From Perkinsus marinus ATCC 50983 (taxonomy: Eukaryota > Perkinsozoa > Perkinsida > Perkinsidae): a DNA stretch of 53,475 nt. The position numbers were made by a program, and so were the translations under genes. Below the pieces are notes generated by a model. It worked only from the letters and a program-made list of their open reading frames with translations. It ran no database searches and was not told the DNA's origin. Of the stretch, positions 21,279-33,062 are shown in pieces. Numbering within the stretch: position 1 is the first letter of the stretch; every line of letters begins with the position of its first letter. The stretch is from contig NW_003213971.1 in the NCBI RefSeq assembly GCF_000006405.1, positions 65,813 to 119,287 on the forward strand, given 5' to 3'.

Positions 21279-22015
21279 TTGACGGACAGCTCGGCTTCAC
21301 TCATACGGTGTAAATCGCTCAGACACCGAGGCTTCCGAGAACGACTCCACGGACACAACTATACGGTGAAGCTCCGCTTGACGTGTGAGAGCTGGCCTGC
21401 TGGGGATGATGGATATGTTATCGATTTCGGCATCCTCAAGGTATGTGGATCTCCGTGTCCTAGAGGATGATGAACTAGCATTTGTTCGATATTGCTATGC
21501 ATACAAGTGTGGTAATTTTCGGCAGTTGTTCACGTCTCAGAAGCTCCTCCGCTCGGTTTGTAGAAGTTTGAACGAGCACATGATAATCCCGGAGCGGAGT
21601 GAAGTTCTGGACATCGATACCACCCATTTACATGTTACGGCTACTGGGAAAGAGCAGGCCAGTGTTCGCATCACCACGAATGAAGGAGACGAGTTTCTAT
21701 TTCCCAAGTAAGCTCGGAGAGCTCTCTTGCATTCCGATCATAGCAGTGTCGCTCAGAGATGATTGCATTATCTTGCCGATTGAATTCGCCACAGCTGAAG
21801 AACTCTCAGAGTATGTTTTTACTCAAATTGTTGCCGGTTTGGGAACAATACCAAGAGAAAGAGGGCTCACAGAATTGACGGTTTCTGTAAGTGAATTGCG
21901 AGTCAATATGCCTTTTCGTGGAATGTCACCAGCGATCTCTGTCTCCCAGGTATACGAAAGGCCCACGCAATGCGCGAAGTACACCGCCCTTTTGGTGCCG
22001 CGAAATACTATTTAG
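21279..22015 (+). CDS. 6-pyruvoyl-tetrahydropterin synthase-like protein
   Basis: PTPS-family enzymes act on 7,8-dihydroneopterin triphosphate; a variant in malaria parasites feeds folate synthesis. Exons by eye are up to 21440, 21541-21707, 21757-21886 and 21950-22015. Family hallmarks are RERLHGHNYTVKL (zinc histidines), GYVIDFGILK, SLNEHMIIP (the LDH-like motif), LPIEFATAEELSEYV, ELTVSV and the final ERPTQCAKYT glutamate motif. Where most family members have a catalytic cysteine just before HGHNY, this one has GFRERL, with a glutamate and no cysteine. The first zinc histidine (usually in an FSAAH-type motif) is not evident: the frame reads SASLIRCKSLRH. The true N-terminus is therefore either in an unseen upstream exon or altered. 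The 89-bp array lies immediately upstream. The start is unresolved. Confidence 0.82.
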
Positions 22016-22142
22016 GAGCGCGAGTGTGGAACTACTATCTCATCCGATGTATTTTGTTATGTTCAGTTTTCACCGTAGAAGGTTTGTAAGTGTGAGTGTT
22101 GGGTAATTGTATTTCCCGCGTTTAACACAAGCTGGTCGTTCA

Positions 22143-22203
22143 TCCAGGACGAATCGAACCTACATCGGCGCTCAAAAAGGATGCGACTAAACTCACAGGG
22201 TAC
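22143..22203 (-). other. Degenerate tRNA-like sequence
   Basis: The minus strand reads GTAGGTTCGATTCGTCC with a B-box at 22151-22160, preceded by a GAGTTTAGTCGC A-box-like segment. The stems are poor. It lies after the PTPS-like gene, with no assigned intron. Confidence 0.55.
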
Positions 22204-23394
22204 TTCATTGATCCTTTTGAATATCGGCTTTGTAGAGTTTGTTGCAACATTTCTAGGAGTCCTTAGTCAGAAAAATCTTTACAGTCATTCTTTCTAGCAT
22301 TTCTTCTGATAAAGTTCGTATCTAGAGCGCGTCTGAATTGTTCATGCTCATCATACTATTCACTAACAAGCTTGTATTCTCAACTTAGTCAAATGTCAGA
22401 CTCCGAAATTATTGCGGAAAGAACCCCGGAGTGGAACGACGGGTTCTGTTATTCTCCATTGTAGCGACACACTGTTGTGGCATCCATCATATGTGCCGGG
22501 CGACTCGTTTAATGCATGCGTGGTAGCAGCGAGACGAACGCATGCCCAAGCGAGATATGATCGTGCCCTGCATAACAAGGTTGGCCATAGCTGATAATTA
22601 CAAGGCAGCGTTCGACCGGTTCCTCCGATAAGTTCTCTTTCCCAGACTTACCCTGCATGGTCCACTTACGAGGTGTTCAATGAGGTTTCAAGACCTTAAA
22701 TGCGACCTCGTCCTACTTCTGCGTACGCGAATTATCCTTTTGCGCGATATCGAGTTTCTCTCGGCTAGGGAAACGATGAGGATGGACTCCGCTGGCGGAA
22801 TAGAGATCTCTTCTGACGGGTTGTTCGGCGTACCTCCCAAACTATGACATGTCTGATTCTTGCGATTTGTATTTGGTAGCTTGAAGGTCTCGTTCTGGTG
22901 TAGTTACTGCAATTCACCGCACATACAAGCTGAGCAGAGAGTAACACACAGAAGCAGTAAGCTTCGTTGGCTGCGTAGTGTGTAAGGAATTACTTCATAG
23001 TGAAGTCTTCACCGTGTACCTACTAGGTATCACGCAACGTGTTTATAGTGTCAAGCTGTGTTCTCTCTTGTTTTAACTATAATTGGTGAACTGCAGCGAA
23101 TCTCTTTGGATGGTGCATCATCGGCCATTACTATATTTCTAGCCAAAAGCACGATCGTCGCTCCAACGCTCTTACTAGCGAGCGAGTGAAATTGTGATTT
23201 AAGTTCAGTTGGTCGCGAACAGTGGTGTGCAATCGAAGCATAAACCATAACACGTCGTGTGAATCTGAGCGGTCGTCTCGCGGTTTGTCGCTCTCGGAAG
23301 GATTAAGTCGTTACACCCTTGTTCGGAAATTATGAGTGACCATCATTAGCCATCTTCTCAAAATTCTCATCGGAGCACCATAGGACTTTTCTCA
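22204..23394. other. Intergenic, about 1.2 kb, no supported gene
   Basis: Only short frames that look random. A small inverted repeat CTTCATAGTGAAG lies near 22993-23005. Nothing else was recognised. Confidence 0.45.
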
Positions 23395-26300
23395 ATGAAT
23401 GTCCAAAGGTTGCCTCTGCGAACAGCTGCTACGAGTAGTACAAAAGCGTCACTTGTCAGCGCAACAAGCACAGTAACACACGTGGCTTATGTAAGAGGCG
23501 AGGATATCACCTCATCTCACCGTTCGACTGTTGCTCTCGCAGCTCTGCAACCGGATTCACCGACTAGCGAACGAAAGTGCCTCCATGGGAAACAATTCGC
23601 AGAGGCAGGCAGCTGTCGGCATTGTGAAACAGCTAGAGGTAAACTTCGATCTCTCTAGAGAGGTGTCCCTTAATGCTTTAAGGCAGCCAGCCTCTTGAAT
23701 ATGCATTCCCTACCGTCTCCTCAGGACTTCCTTTCGAGTGATGCGGTCCAGCGAGGTCTCCATGGAACCGTTCCGGACAGACTTCGAAATCAGGACGTTG
23801 GGAAGCTCTTAGCAGGAGCGGCTAAACTCAAGATTGCCGTTCCACATAAGCTATTGAATGAAGTACGATTGATTCTTCACTGTTCACTTCAAAGTCTTTC
23901 CTTACCTATTCCAGGTACTCGTGAATCACTGGCTACCAAGCCTAGACCGACAGGGTGAATCGTCTCAAGATCTCGGCAATTCGTTATGCATAGTCCTTTC
24001 TGCACTATCCCGAATTAAACAACAGCATCCGTCCACTACCCGCGTCCCTAGTGGTCTCCTCGAAAAGATATCCGAACTTCTGGAGAATTCTTCCACCTAC
24101 AACATCCTCACTACTAAGGACATTTGCAGCTTACTTCTCTACCTCAGCCGACTGGAATGCTATTCTGCATCAATTTTCGGCAGTGTCGTAGAGAAGCTCG
24201 ATTTCAGCATTCTCTCGTGTGAGCTTAACCAGTAGTGGAATATATGTTCGCTTTCCTCAGCTGAGCTCATGAGTTTCTTCACCAATTATGGATGTTCACA
24301 TACGAATTAGGGTGGAAGTTGACAGAAACCAACAAGAATCTTTCTAAATTTCCTCAAAATCTTCATATTGTCACCGACACATGTAGTTGACCATGTGCAT
24401 ATTTTCCTATACTGACCATAACTCTGGGCAATCGCCGACTCCTCGAGTTGTTTTCTTTCTCAGGTCGCGACTTGGCAGATCTGCTGCAAGCGTTCAGCAA
24501 TGCCGACTTGGTCTCCATCCCTCTCCTCGCGAACACCCTTCCTCGAGCATCCCAACTCCTCCTTGATTTCACCAATCCCTCGTCCAGTCCTACGAACGAC
24601 GACCATCGAGTTTCCCTCCGAGATATCAGCATCATCGCTTCGGCATATAGTCGCAGTTGTGAAGATCTCCCGTCAACAGACACACGGTCGTTCTTCGCCA
24701 CATTAGTACTCCTTCTACGGCGAAAGCTCGAGCGACCAAACAGTGCGGCCAAATGCTCTGTGAAGGATGCGGTGTCCTTCTTGGTATCGCTCTCTCGAGT
24801 TGGCATCGATGACGATAGCCTCTACGAGATCCTCTTCTGTAAAGAGGTGCTCCCTCATCTCTCTACATTGGAAGCTCGGTCGGCCGGCTATGTCCTCAGC
24901 GCCTACGTTAGTATAGAATGCCAGAGACGACGCCGATTCGAGCTTCAAGGCCTTGAGAGTATTCCTGATACTTTCAGCAAGTGCGCTGAGGAGCTCCTCG
25001 ATGGGCTTCGATCGAAAGCTGCTAGTATGGCCGTTGGTGCCTCTTCTTGCCACGGCATGGAACATCTCAGGGTCCTGGTCAACTTCGCGTATGAGTTCGC
25101 TAGACTAGACGCTGGCACTGGGAGCGAGGCTCACGTCTTGACTGCCTTGGAGACTGTTATTCGAGAGAACATATCAGGAGATGTGATAGCATCATCGCCG
25201 CATAGCGTAGCCTTAGCAGCCTCGGCATTCAGTGGCGTTCCGGACAGTCTGCTGATGAACGACCGTCTCCCTGCAATGTTACGGGAACCTCATAGAGGCC
25301 GTAAACCACTCGAGTGTTTCTCGAGTCGGGATCTCAGCCTCCTGGCTTCAGCTGCTGTGAAGCATAGTCAGCTTTCGGGGTCTACACAGTTGGCAGAATC
25401 GGTCATTTCGTACGTTATGGCTGAAGACGGTATTTTTTCGTCCGGAAGACGCCGGGGCTTCTCTCAAGCTTTCCTAGCATCGTTAGCCGAAACTCTATCA
25501 CCGATTGACCCCAGGGTTATTGAGAAACTCTCAGCGGCTGAACGGAACACCGAGTCAATCAACTCGTCAGCAGACGAGATCTGTGCCCTGTGTGAGGCCT
25601 CGACGCAGTCAGGAGTAGGTTCGTCTCCACTGTGATTCATGGTGAAATCGACCTTTTTTCCAGGCACTGATACCCCGCCTTATTGACCTCCTTGAAGGGT
25701 CCCTCGCAACGTCGCCCATCCCCGTCTGGTCGCTGGACGAGTCTGCATGCATACTGCGATCTTTGGTCTCATTGGGCTGCTTTGGCGGCCGACAGCTTTC
25801 GGAGGAAACGCAGAAGCGGATAGTTTCCGCGGTCGTCCTTGTGGTCAAAGCCGCCTCATCGACGAGTCATGTTGGTCCGAGGCCGAGTGCACGAGCGTTG
25901 CTGCCATGGTCATCACTCGTGAATAGCTGCTGCATCCTTATACTGGAAAATGGTGACCACGAGTTGGACATGAGAGATAACAGTGGGCGGTTGAGACGAC
26001 GCGGAGTGCTACAGTTGTTGCCAGAAGTGAAGCTTGCTTTCAAAGAGCTCCTTCTCGCTCTGGCTAGCAGCGCAGTTGAATTGGAAGCTAATCCAGCGAA
26101 GGCCGTGTGAGCTCGAGTCCTTTTCGTAGGGGAAACGAACCTGTTCTCTTTCAGATATCTGATGTGGCCAATACTTCAGGCTATATCCTCACTGGACAGT
26201 TCTATTGACCGATCAATGGTAAGTACCTGCTGATCATCCCGTACTGACCTCTACGTTATCGCAGCATTTGGAGTCCTGTGGGATATCGAATCATCTCAAA

Positions 26301-27306
26301 GCACTGCTGATGCGGATGAATGAGGATTCGAAAAGCATGCCCTCCTCGCGGTGTAAGTCCGATGCATCTTCTTTCCTGCGACGTCTCGGGGCACTGCTGT
26401 TGAGGTTTTTATTCTTCAGACGCGGCCTTGGCACTCCACAGTCTAGCTTGCCTGCGGTTCAACGATATTCCACCATCTGCATTGGAAGTTCTACTTGAAA
26501 GCTACGAGCATCAATCGCATGTATATTCTTTAGCGGTTCTCATGCCACGAGCCCATGACTCAGACGAAACTCCGAAAACCCGCGTCAGGCGATGTTGCTA
26601 GAGTGATACACTCACTCGGTCGACTCGGCCGAGTACCGACACAGTTGCCCCTACAATTACGAAGTTGGCGATTCAGAACTCCCTGGGAGTTAATCACAGT
26701 CCTGCACGGTCTAGCGCTGCTTAATCTCGAGTGAGATGCTCTCATAACACTGAGAGCTCATCGCTCGTCTTTACTAGGAACTCCACAATCTTCCTCGAGG
26801 CAATCCGCAGAGTATCGGAGAATGGCAATCCAAGTTGGACCAGAGCTCACGCTAGACAGGTGAATCTTGATCGGTGTGGTTCCACGTTGATCTATCCATC
26901 TGGGTTGCCAGTCGGTGTGTTTCCATGTCCGCATCAGATTCTTACATATCATCTCTCGGCTTACAGTTCTGACATCGGGCCCTTGGGAGGAGATATAACA
27001 CTCTTGCGAGAAGCTCTACAGCTCTACAGCGGCTTGCAGACCTCTCAGGATGTGTCAGGATCGTCTTCTAGTGAAATGCATGCAGCTCTGTACGAAGCTC
27101 TGAATGTGTCAGAAAACAGCCATATTCTGGTGTCCTCGGAGGTCCCTGCTGGGCCGTATCAAATTGACTCGGTCGTCTCATTCCTTCATCCATGATGTGT
27201 TCTTATCGAATGTTTCTGCACTATTCACTGTCTCCTTGAGTATTGTCAGACTGTATCGATGAAAGGTAAGCCAAATGTTGACACGCCAATCGCACACATC
27301 GAATGA
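23395..27306 (+). CDS. Putative organellar RNA-binding helical-repeat protein (OPR/HPR/FASTK-like, RAP stub)
   Basis: A long multi-exon gene starts at ATG 23395 (MNVQRLPLRTAATSSTKAS), a Ser/Thr/Arg-rich leader that could target an organelle. Repeating helix motifs follow at intervals of roughly 35-60 residues: QDVGKLLAGAAKL, KDICSLLLYLSRL, RDLADLLQAFSNADL, RDISIIASAYSRS, KDAVSFLVSLSRVG, SPHSVALAASAFS and RDLSLLASAAVKHS. This pattern is typical of octotricopeptide, heptatricopeptide and FASTK-type RNA-binding proteins of plastids and mitochondria. The C-terminus has SSEVPAGPYQIDS, like the start of a RAP domain, then a last exon ending TPIAHIE at TGA 27304-27306. The RAP domain looks short. 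The largest exon is about 24464-25620. One intron hosts a family A MITE (24230-24414). The end position is tentative. Confidence 0.7.
24230..24414 (+). mobile_element. hAT-like MITE, family A, copy 2 (intronic)
   Basis: 185 bp with ends CAGTAGTGGAATATATG and CATATTTTCCTATACTG. The flanking octamers AGCTTAAC (24222-24229) and ACCATAAC (24415-24422) agree at six of eight positions. It sits inside the intron between SILS and GRDLADLLQAF of the helical-repeat protein, without touching the splice sites. Confidence 0.85.
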
Positions 27307-27553
27307 GCCCCACTATACTTTCCTGATGCTACACTCGTCAGCGCGTAACGATGATTTTAACTGAGGGCCAAAACCCTAGCGCCGGGTGGCTCAGTAACGA
27401 GTAGTAGCCAATAAAAGTACCCTTGAAACGACCTGGACCATCACTGGACTTGATCCCGAAGTTTCCTTTATGACAAACTTGGGAATAATATGAATAATGT
27501 TACACGGGTGCTTTGGCTTCGAGTCACTGTCCCGATAAGATCGATTTCTGCAG

Positions 27554-27680
27554 GTGGGGCGGCTATGCCGTCCGAAAATACGCCATAGAAGAGTGAATTC
27601 CTGCTCGGGGGCGGCTATGCCACTCCACGATATGCCTCGAGAAATCAATTCCCCCAGTGGGGCGACTATGCCACCCCACG
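27554..27680 (-). repeat. Three copies of the GGCATAGC core, inverted
   Basis: GTGGGGCGGCTATGCCGTCC, GGGGGCGGCTATGCCACTCC and GTGGGGCGACTATGCCACCC are about 45-60 bp apart. They are separated by GAATTC or GAAATCAATTC spacers like those in the 20.6-kb array. They are intergenic between the helical-repeat gene and COQ3. Confidence 0.8.
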
Positions 27681-28160
27681 GTCTATTGGAACTCTACTCC
27701 ACACAATATGTGGAAATCAGTCCCACTGTTCGTAAGGCCAAGTTCATTCAGAGTAGGTTCGTCAGACACCACGCATCCAGGCTGGCATTTCCGACTAGTT
27801 GGTGTCACCCAATATGGTCAGAATTACCAATAACGCAGCCAACAGTAGCTTATGCGCTGAGGTATAAAATCTTCAGTTGCTAGTCACAACCCATGGCTGC
27901 CGGTTGTGATGGTAGCATGATAATAGTGCTGAATGGGAAATCCTCTCTGACGACTGACACGATATCAACAGATATGTGAATCGTTTAGTTATGCTCCAGA
28001 CAGAAACCCTGATGCTGATGGTAGATCATAGAGGCGGTAACAAACGTTACTCCGTTGCTTTTCTGCCCGCTCGGCAAAGCGAAGTTCCCGTGTGGCTCAC
28101 TCTTTTACAATGCGCAACTCACTCTCTTTGATTAAGAAACAACACTACGGAAGACATGCT
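27681..28160. other. Convergent intergenic region
   Basis: No supported ORF. It lies between the plus-strand helical-repeat gene and the minus-strand COQ3-like gene. Confidence 0.4.
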
Positions 28161-29283
28161 CTAGTGGCTATCTTGAGGTTTCCTGGCTACTCCGCCATAG
28201 ATCATACTCAGATCTCCCGGCAGTTCCACAGGGTTACCCTCAAAGACTTGATGTTTGTGCTTCATACCACCGAGGATATAGCGAGCAATCTGAAAGGCAT
28301 CTAAAGGTGCCCAAGCTGGTGACTCACCCTGAAAGGGATGTCTTCATAGTCCATCCCAATCCACTCTTCCTTCGGCGAACCTGCAATTTCAGCAGTGAAA
28401 CGATCCCAAAATTCCTTTCCAAGTATATCCAACCAAGCCTTGTGAAACCAGCGCAGACACCAAATGCACACTCACCTACGACGAATCCAGTCTCACTCAG
28501 CAGGCGCTCCATCTCCTCGGGAGTGATGAAGAGTCTCCAGTCATGGGTATCGTTGTACATGACCTGAAGTAATGGCAGAGGTGATTCACACAGGTAGAGG
28601 CGATCTCACACCTGGAGGATCTCCTGAGCAATCAACCACACTAGAAGGTAGCTCTTGAAGTTCCTCGATATAGTGTCGAATACGACAACCCCGCCTGGCT
28701 TGAGGACACGATAGATCTCCTGAATAGCCTTCCGCAGATCCATTAAGTGGTCCAGCACTTCGGATATGATAACACCATCGAAGGAGTTATCAGGAAATGG
28801 TATATCGTATGCCGATCCAACTTGATAGTGCAGATTTGGAATATGGCGTCCATGCTCTCGTGCTTGCTGTAGGGATGCCTCACTGATATCTATACCGGTG
28901 ATATTATAGCCGTAAGTTGATGCCATGTCTTCAGTCAAGAGGCCGCCACCACAACCCACGTCCAAGTATCTTCCTTTAGAAGGGATCTTCCCGCCTTTGG
29001 AGAGGTGACGATGGAAAAAAGGACAGCGAATGACGTTGGTCTTTCTCAGAGTGTAGACGATCTCTTCCTCATCCCACCAAGAAACATCATCATATAGATG
29101 GTTGTCGATACGAGTATCTTCTTCTTTTATGACGGCGAGCCTGTCAGGATAGGGAGTAGGATTGAACCTCGACCTCGAGAATAGCAGTGCTGCCAGAACA
29201 ACAGCCGTCGACGTCCCAAGCACGCCGAAGGAGACCATAGTTCTATAGGAAAATGACCAAACACTCAACTGGGATCTCATCAT
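28161..29283 (-). CDS. COQ3: COQ3/UbiG-like O-methyltransferase
   Basis: COQ3 methylates ring hydroxyls in ubiquinone synthesis on the inner mitochondrial membrane. Exon 1 (29283-28612) starts MMRSQLSVWSFSYRTMVSFG, a basic leader plus a hydrophobic stretch, then DDVSWWDEEEIVYTL and the SAM motif YLDVGCGGGLLTEDMA. GIDISEASLQQAREHG, FDGVIISEVLDHL and KPGGVVVFDTISRNFKSYLL follow, all typical of UbiG/COQ3. Exon 2 (28563-28480) has THDWRLFITPEEMERLL, the family's histidine-containing THD motif. Exon 3 starts at 28438. A 38-bp intron then leads to RYILGGMKHKHQVFEGN, with stop at 28161-28163. The usual EVLEHV is EVLDHL here. The introns of 38-48 bp are among the shortest in the window. A related methyltransferase is possible, but the THD motif favours COQ3. 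Confidence 0.85.
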
Positions 29284-30396
29284 GAAAAGTCACTAGGTGA
29301 CTTCCGTCAATCTCAGGAGCAGTTCCAGATACCGATTTCGAAACTCAGAGTTACTCATACACGTATATAACGATGTTGGAATCAATACTGCATGTTAGAA
29401 TTGATTCAATGATCATAGTAGGCCCTAACACGATTCCCGTAGCACGCATACGCACCGTTACACAGTTGCGTCGCTCATCTCGAAGATTCCCATATCGCAC
29501 ATATTTGCTTAGATTCAATGAAGTCCACAACCGCATCGACAAGCACGAAGATCGATACACGGACAACGTCCAGGATGTATAACCAACTCTACTTTTATTC
29601 TATCATATAACATCACTATAAACCCCATCATCGATATGTGTCCCGACCTTGCCGAACCGATCAACAGCAAGGTATGTTCAACCTCGGATAGAGACCATGA
29701 ATCAGCAGGCAGACAGAGACTCTGTCACTCAGTTGATATTCACACAAAATTCACAAAGGATGAGTGCCCCAAAAGCTATTGATGGTCCTCATCTACTGCT
29801 GCACTCTGCATTATAACACTGTAGGGAAGTTGGCCAAATTGCGACGAGGCGATTCGTTATCGGCGCCGCCGACTCGTGTGCTTTTCTACGTGAAGTGAGC
29901 TACCTTCAGTGACGACCACACATGTGTGTATACAGGGAGTCTAATCGTCGTTTCACTACTACTACAGACAGAAGTTTGATGAACTCGACTCCCTCGAAAC
30001 TCGCATATTCTATTCTTATCAATGCAACCCTTCGCATGCACACAATGAGTGAACAGCGATTAACAAGACTACAGTCAACACAAGAGCCACTTCCAACGTA
30101 CAAGAGTGTTCAAATATACAGGTGCATTAACGCCTTACAATGTATTGTACATCATCCGAGAGCCGTAGACTGGTATTAAAGTAGTAATCAACAACTCTTC
30201 ACCGACTTCCCTATTGACGTGCTATAGTATAGAATAGTCGTACTCCACAGAACGCGGAATCATCGCAGTTTCATGCCTCTTCTCTGACACAACTCGATTT
30301 CCCCCATCTTCGCGGTGCGCTCCTGGACTAGATATCGGGGTGGACATTGGCGTACCTATTTTGAATCTTACCATCTCAAAAGATACTCTTTCCGCT
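29284..30396. other. Intergenic, about 1.1 kb
   Basis: Upstream of COQ3 and downstream of the AP2 gene. Frames at 29351-29582 and 29906-30179 overlap on both strands and show no family signal. Nothing else was recognised. Confidence 0.4.
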
Positions 30397-33062
30397 TCAG
30401 TCACCTTCAGTCACCCCCGGCTTCACGCGCTTCATCGTTTCGTTCAGTTCTTTCCGATATTTCACAGCAGCCTCGAAAGCTGGATGCAAACCCAGACGCA
30501 AAATGCTAAAGCCCTTCGTGCGAGATTTCCCATCAGGCTCTCGTTGCCTAATGTACCTGGCAATAGCCTCTGTCAATCTATACAGATTTATACACGAATA
30601 AACCTTCCACCAATTACAGTTTATGTTCACTCCTAATAGGTAATGGTATAGGTGCTAATAGTTCAGGTTCAGACGGTTACGTTCGAGGCTAAGTTTGAGT
30701 TTCATAGTTCATCGGCTAATACTCAAATAGTTACTAGTAACTTATCAGTGTTGGAGGAATATATATTCGCTTTCCTCAGCTGATCTCAAGAGCTTTCTCA
30801 CTTACTATATGAGTTTATATACAAATTCGGCTAGAAATGCACGGAAACCAACAACAATAATTACCCAAAATTTTCTCATTATTTTCGTCTGCTCATCAAC
30901 ACATGTAGTTGACCATGTGCATATTTCCCCCCCAAACTGTAACTGATAGTTTACGTTCATCTCTTTTCTGAATCGTTAAACCCGACTGACCATGTCCGAC
31001 TAGATTTGTTGTAGTATACGCCCTCATTCTTGCCGACATCGATCATAGCTCTCGATGGCTCCACAGGATTCCCTCGCGGCTTTATTGCGTTATTTCGACG
31101 ACCATCCGCTTCAAGAGATCGTAGTGGCACTGACTCCTAAGACCGAAAATTTAATTGATAATGGGCGGGTTGCATAAAATCAAACGTCATTCTAGTAAAA
31201 CTGTGAACATTCAAAGAAGAGACCGTCCTAGACAGTTACCTCCGACTGCTCAGGAGATAAAGTGTCGCTCTTGATGTCCTGACCAAGGATTGAATTCTCA
31301 TAAATTCCTCAAGGAATTCCATGAGCACTCACACTGCTGCTGCTACTGTTATTATTATTATTTTTTCGTTTTAACAACACATTTTTCCGATAATCCTCAG
31401 CCATTTCCATCGCCTTCTCATAACCACACCTTCAAATTGATGACCATAAAAATGTCGCACGTTGTAGTACTTCCGAGCGGAGAAACTTTTCGTTCTTAAT
31501 TTCCCCGCGTCCATCCACCTGGCAATCCAGCTTTGGCCTGTGCTCATAAATCATCGTCCGTAAGTGCCCACTTCGCAACCTACTTTGTCCAACCCACGAC
31601 ACTCCTTTAGATTTAGACCGCTTGCCAGAGCTCCTTTTTCGAGATGCAGTGCTCAGTTGAACCTCTATTATTTCGTCGTCTGGGAAACCGCAGAGAAATT
31701 GTACCTGATTTTAGTTGAGATGATACCACCGAATGAATTCTTCCCCAACCTCCTTATCAGCGTCGTCATCATCATACATCCACTGCACACGTTCCGTAGG
31801 CGCCTGTCCGTTTCGGATTTTGAAGAAGCCAGACTATACGATGAGGAATTGGCGTGGTATGGTTGCCGAAAATAACCCACCTGTGCGCTTAGTATATAAT
31901 CATCATTAGACCCAGAAGATTTCTCCGCCCGAAAGGCTCCTCCTGTCCGGGCCCGTTTAGACCACCCTAGAGGCATCTGCGGCACCACTCCCACTGAGGG
32001 TCGCTTCCTAATACAAGTATCAGACTTGCACCATCGTAAACTCCGCATCATCTACTCACCGTGTGGACGGTTCACTGCTCTCACCACATGGTTCCTGAAC
32101 ACTATGTAAAGCACGAGCGGCGTTGGCTCTGGTGATCATACTATTCATGCGCTGCAACTAAAAACGACAACAACTTGATTTTTCCTACTGTATGATGAAC
32201 TATTGAAACAACCTACATTTTCCTCCGCCCCAAAGCCGGGCCCCGTCCCTTTCGGCAATACTCCAGGCGCTGCTGCCTTAGCGATTCGAAACTACAGGAT
32301 AAGAGCATTCACTTGTTTAGACTTCATAAAAACGCGATGGTGTTCATGCGCATCTCCGCGGTACCGTAAATCGGACACTTCTTCGGAGGAAGGCACGCGG
32401 CGATTCCTCCCGATAACATAACTAAATTTCCGCAAACGCATATTCAATCTGAGGTTATCAATGCTCAAATCATAGTATATGTTTTGTATTTGCAAGACAT
32501 ATATACATTTACACACAATAAGAACAATACCCGCACTAAATATTGCTATACAATATTCTCGCCGAATACTCCAATGATGAATTTTTTTCTCACGGGTCAA
32601 TCCCAGTTTACTACAGATGCGTGTGGCCTTACTTTCCTCCACTCCCCTTGCAGCTCCCGTCGTTGCATTATTAGATTCTGTCGCTCTCTGCTGAGGACTC
32701 CAAGCAAACCAACAAGTTGCTGTAAGGTTTGATCCAGAAGAAACTGAACGTCGAAGCACCGCGTGTCATATACTCCCGATGTTAGTGTGTTGTCCTACTA
32801 TAGGATCGGTCCCAGGTTCGATCCCTGGAGACGGCAACCTTTGAAATGCAGCTTCCAATCGAGCGTAGTGCTGCTGGTCTTGCGTCATCTCTACTGCATC
32901 AGCTGATGCACTTGTCTCCTCCTGCCCCCGACGCTCATTCCCAACTTGTGGTTCCCGGCGGGCCGAGACATCACAACCAGCGTGCGCTACACTTGTGGAG
33001 GAAGTGCCTTTCTGGACGTCAGAATTGCCCTCCGAATGCGGTATGGTAGAGGAACTACTCAT
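30397..33062 (-). CDS. Transcription factor-like protein with two AP2 domains
   Basis: AP2 domains bind DNA through a three-stranded sheet and a helix; apicomplexans and relatives use them in their main transcription-factor family. ATG 33062 gives MSSSSTIPHSEGNSD, then a Gln/Glu-rich helix (QHYARLEAAFQR). Middle exons include GVLPKGTGPGFGAEEN and KRPSVGVVPQMPLGWSKRAR. AP2 domain 1 is spread over three exons (about 31680-31370): SKGVSWVG, SWIARWMDAGKLRTKSFSAR and GYEKAMEMAEDYRKNVL. A poly-Asn/Ser linker and DIKSDTLSPEQSE follow. AP2 domain 2 begins NEGVYYNKSSRTWSVGFN (about 31065-30990). It is broken by an intron hosting a MITE, then continues SRTKGFSILRLG and AFEAAVKYRKELNE, ending at TGA 30397-30399. 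The N-terminal exon joins near 32.7-32.8 kb are unresolved. No other domain was recognised. Confidence 0.8.
30746..30939 (+). mobile_element. hAT-like MITE, family A, copy 3 (intronic)
   Basis: 194 bp with ends CAGTGTTGGAGGAATATATA and CATATTTCCCCCCCAAACTG. The flanking octamers TAACTTAT (30738-30745) and TAACTGAT (30940-30947) agree at seven of eight positions, the best target duplication seen here. It lies in the intron that splits AP2 domain 2. Confidence 0.88.
32790..32828 (+). other. tRNA T-arm in a probable intron of the AP2 gene (antisense)
   Basis: A perfect T-arm CCAGG-TTCGATC-CCTGG sits at 32812-32828, preceded by CCTACTATAGGATCGG. It is antisense to the AP2 gene. The likely gene donor GTCTCCAGGG overlaps the 3' end of the T-arm. 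The exon beyond begins after GACGTTCAG, but its phase is not settled. Confidence 0.6.

Noticed and set aside
20702-21282. Overlapping 64-74 codon plus-strand frames
   Set aside because: They are translations of the 89-bp tandem repeat and differ only by the repeat offset.
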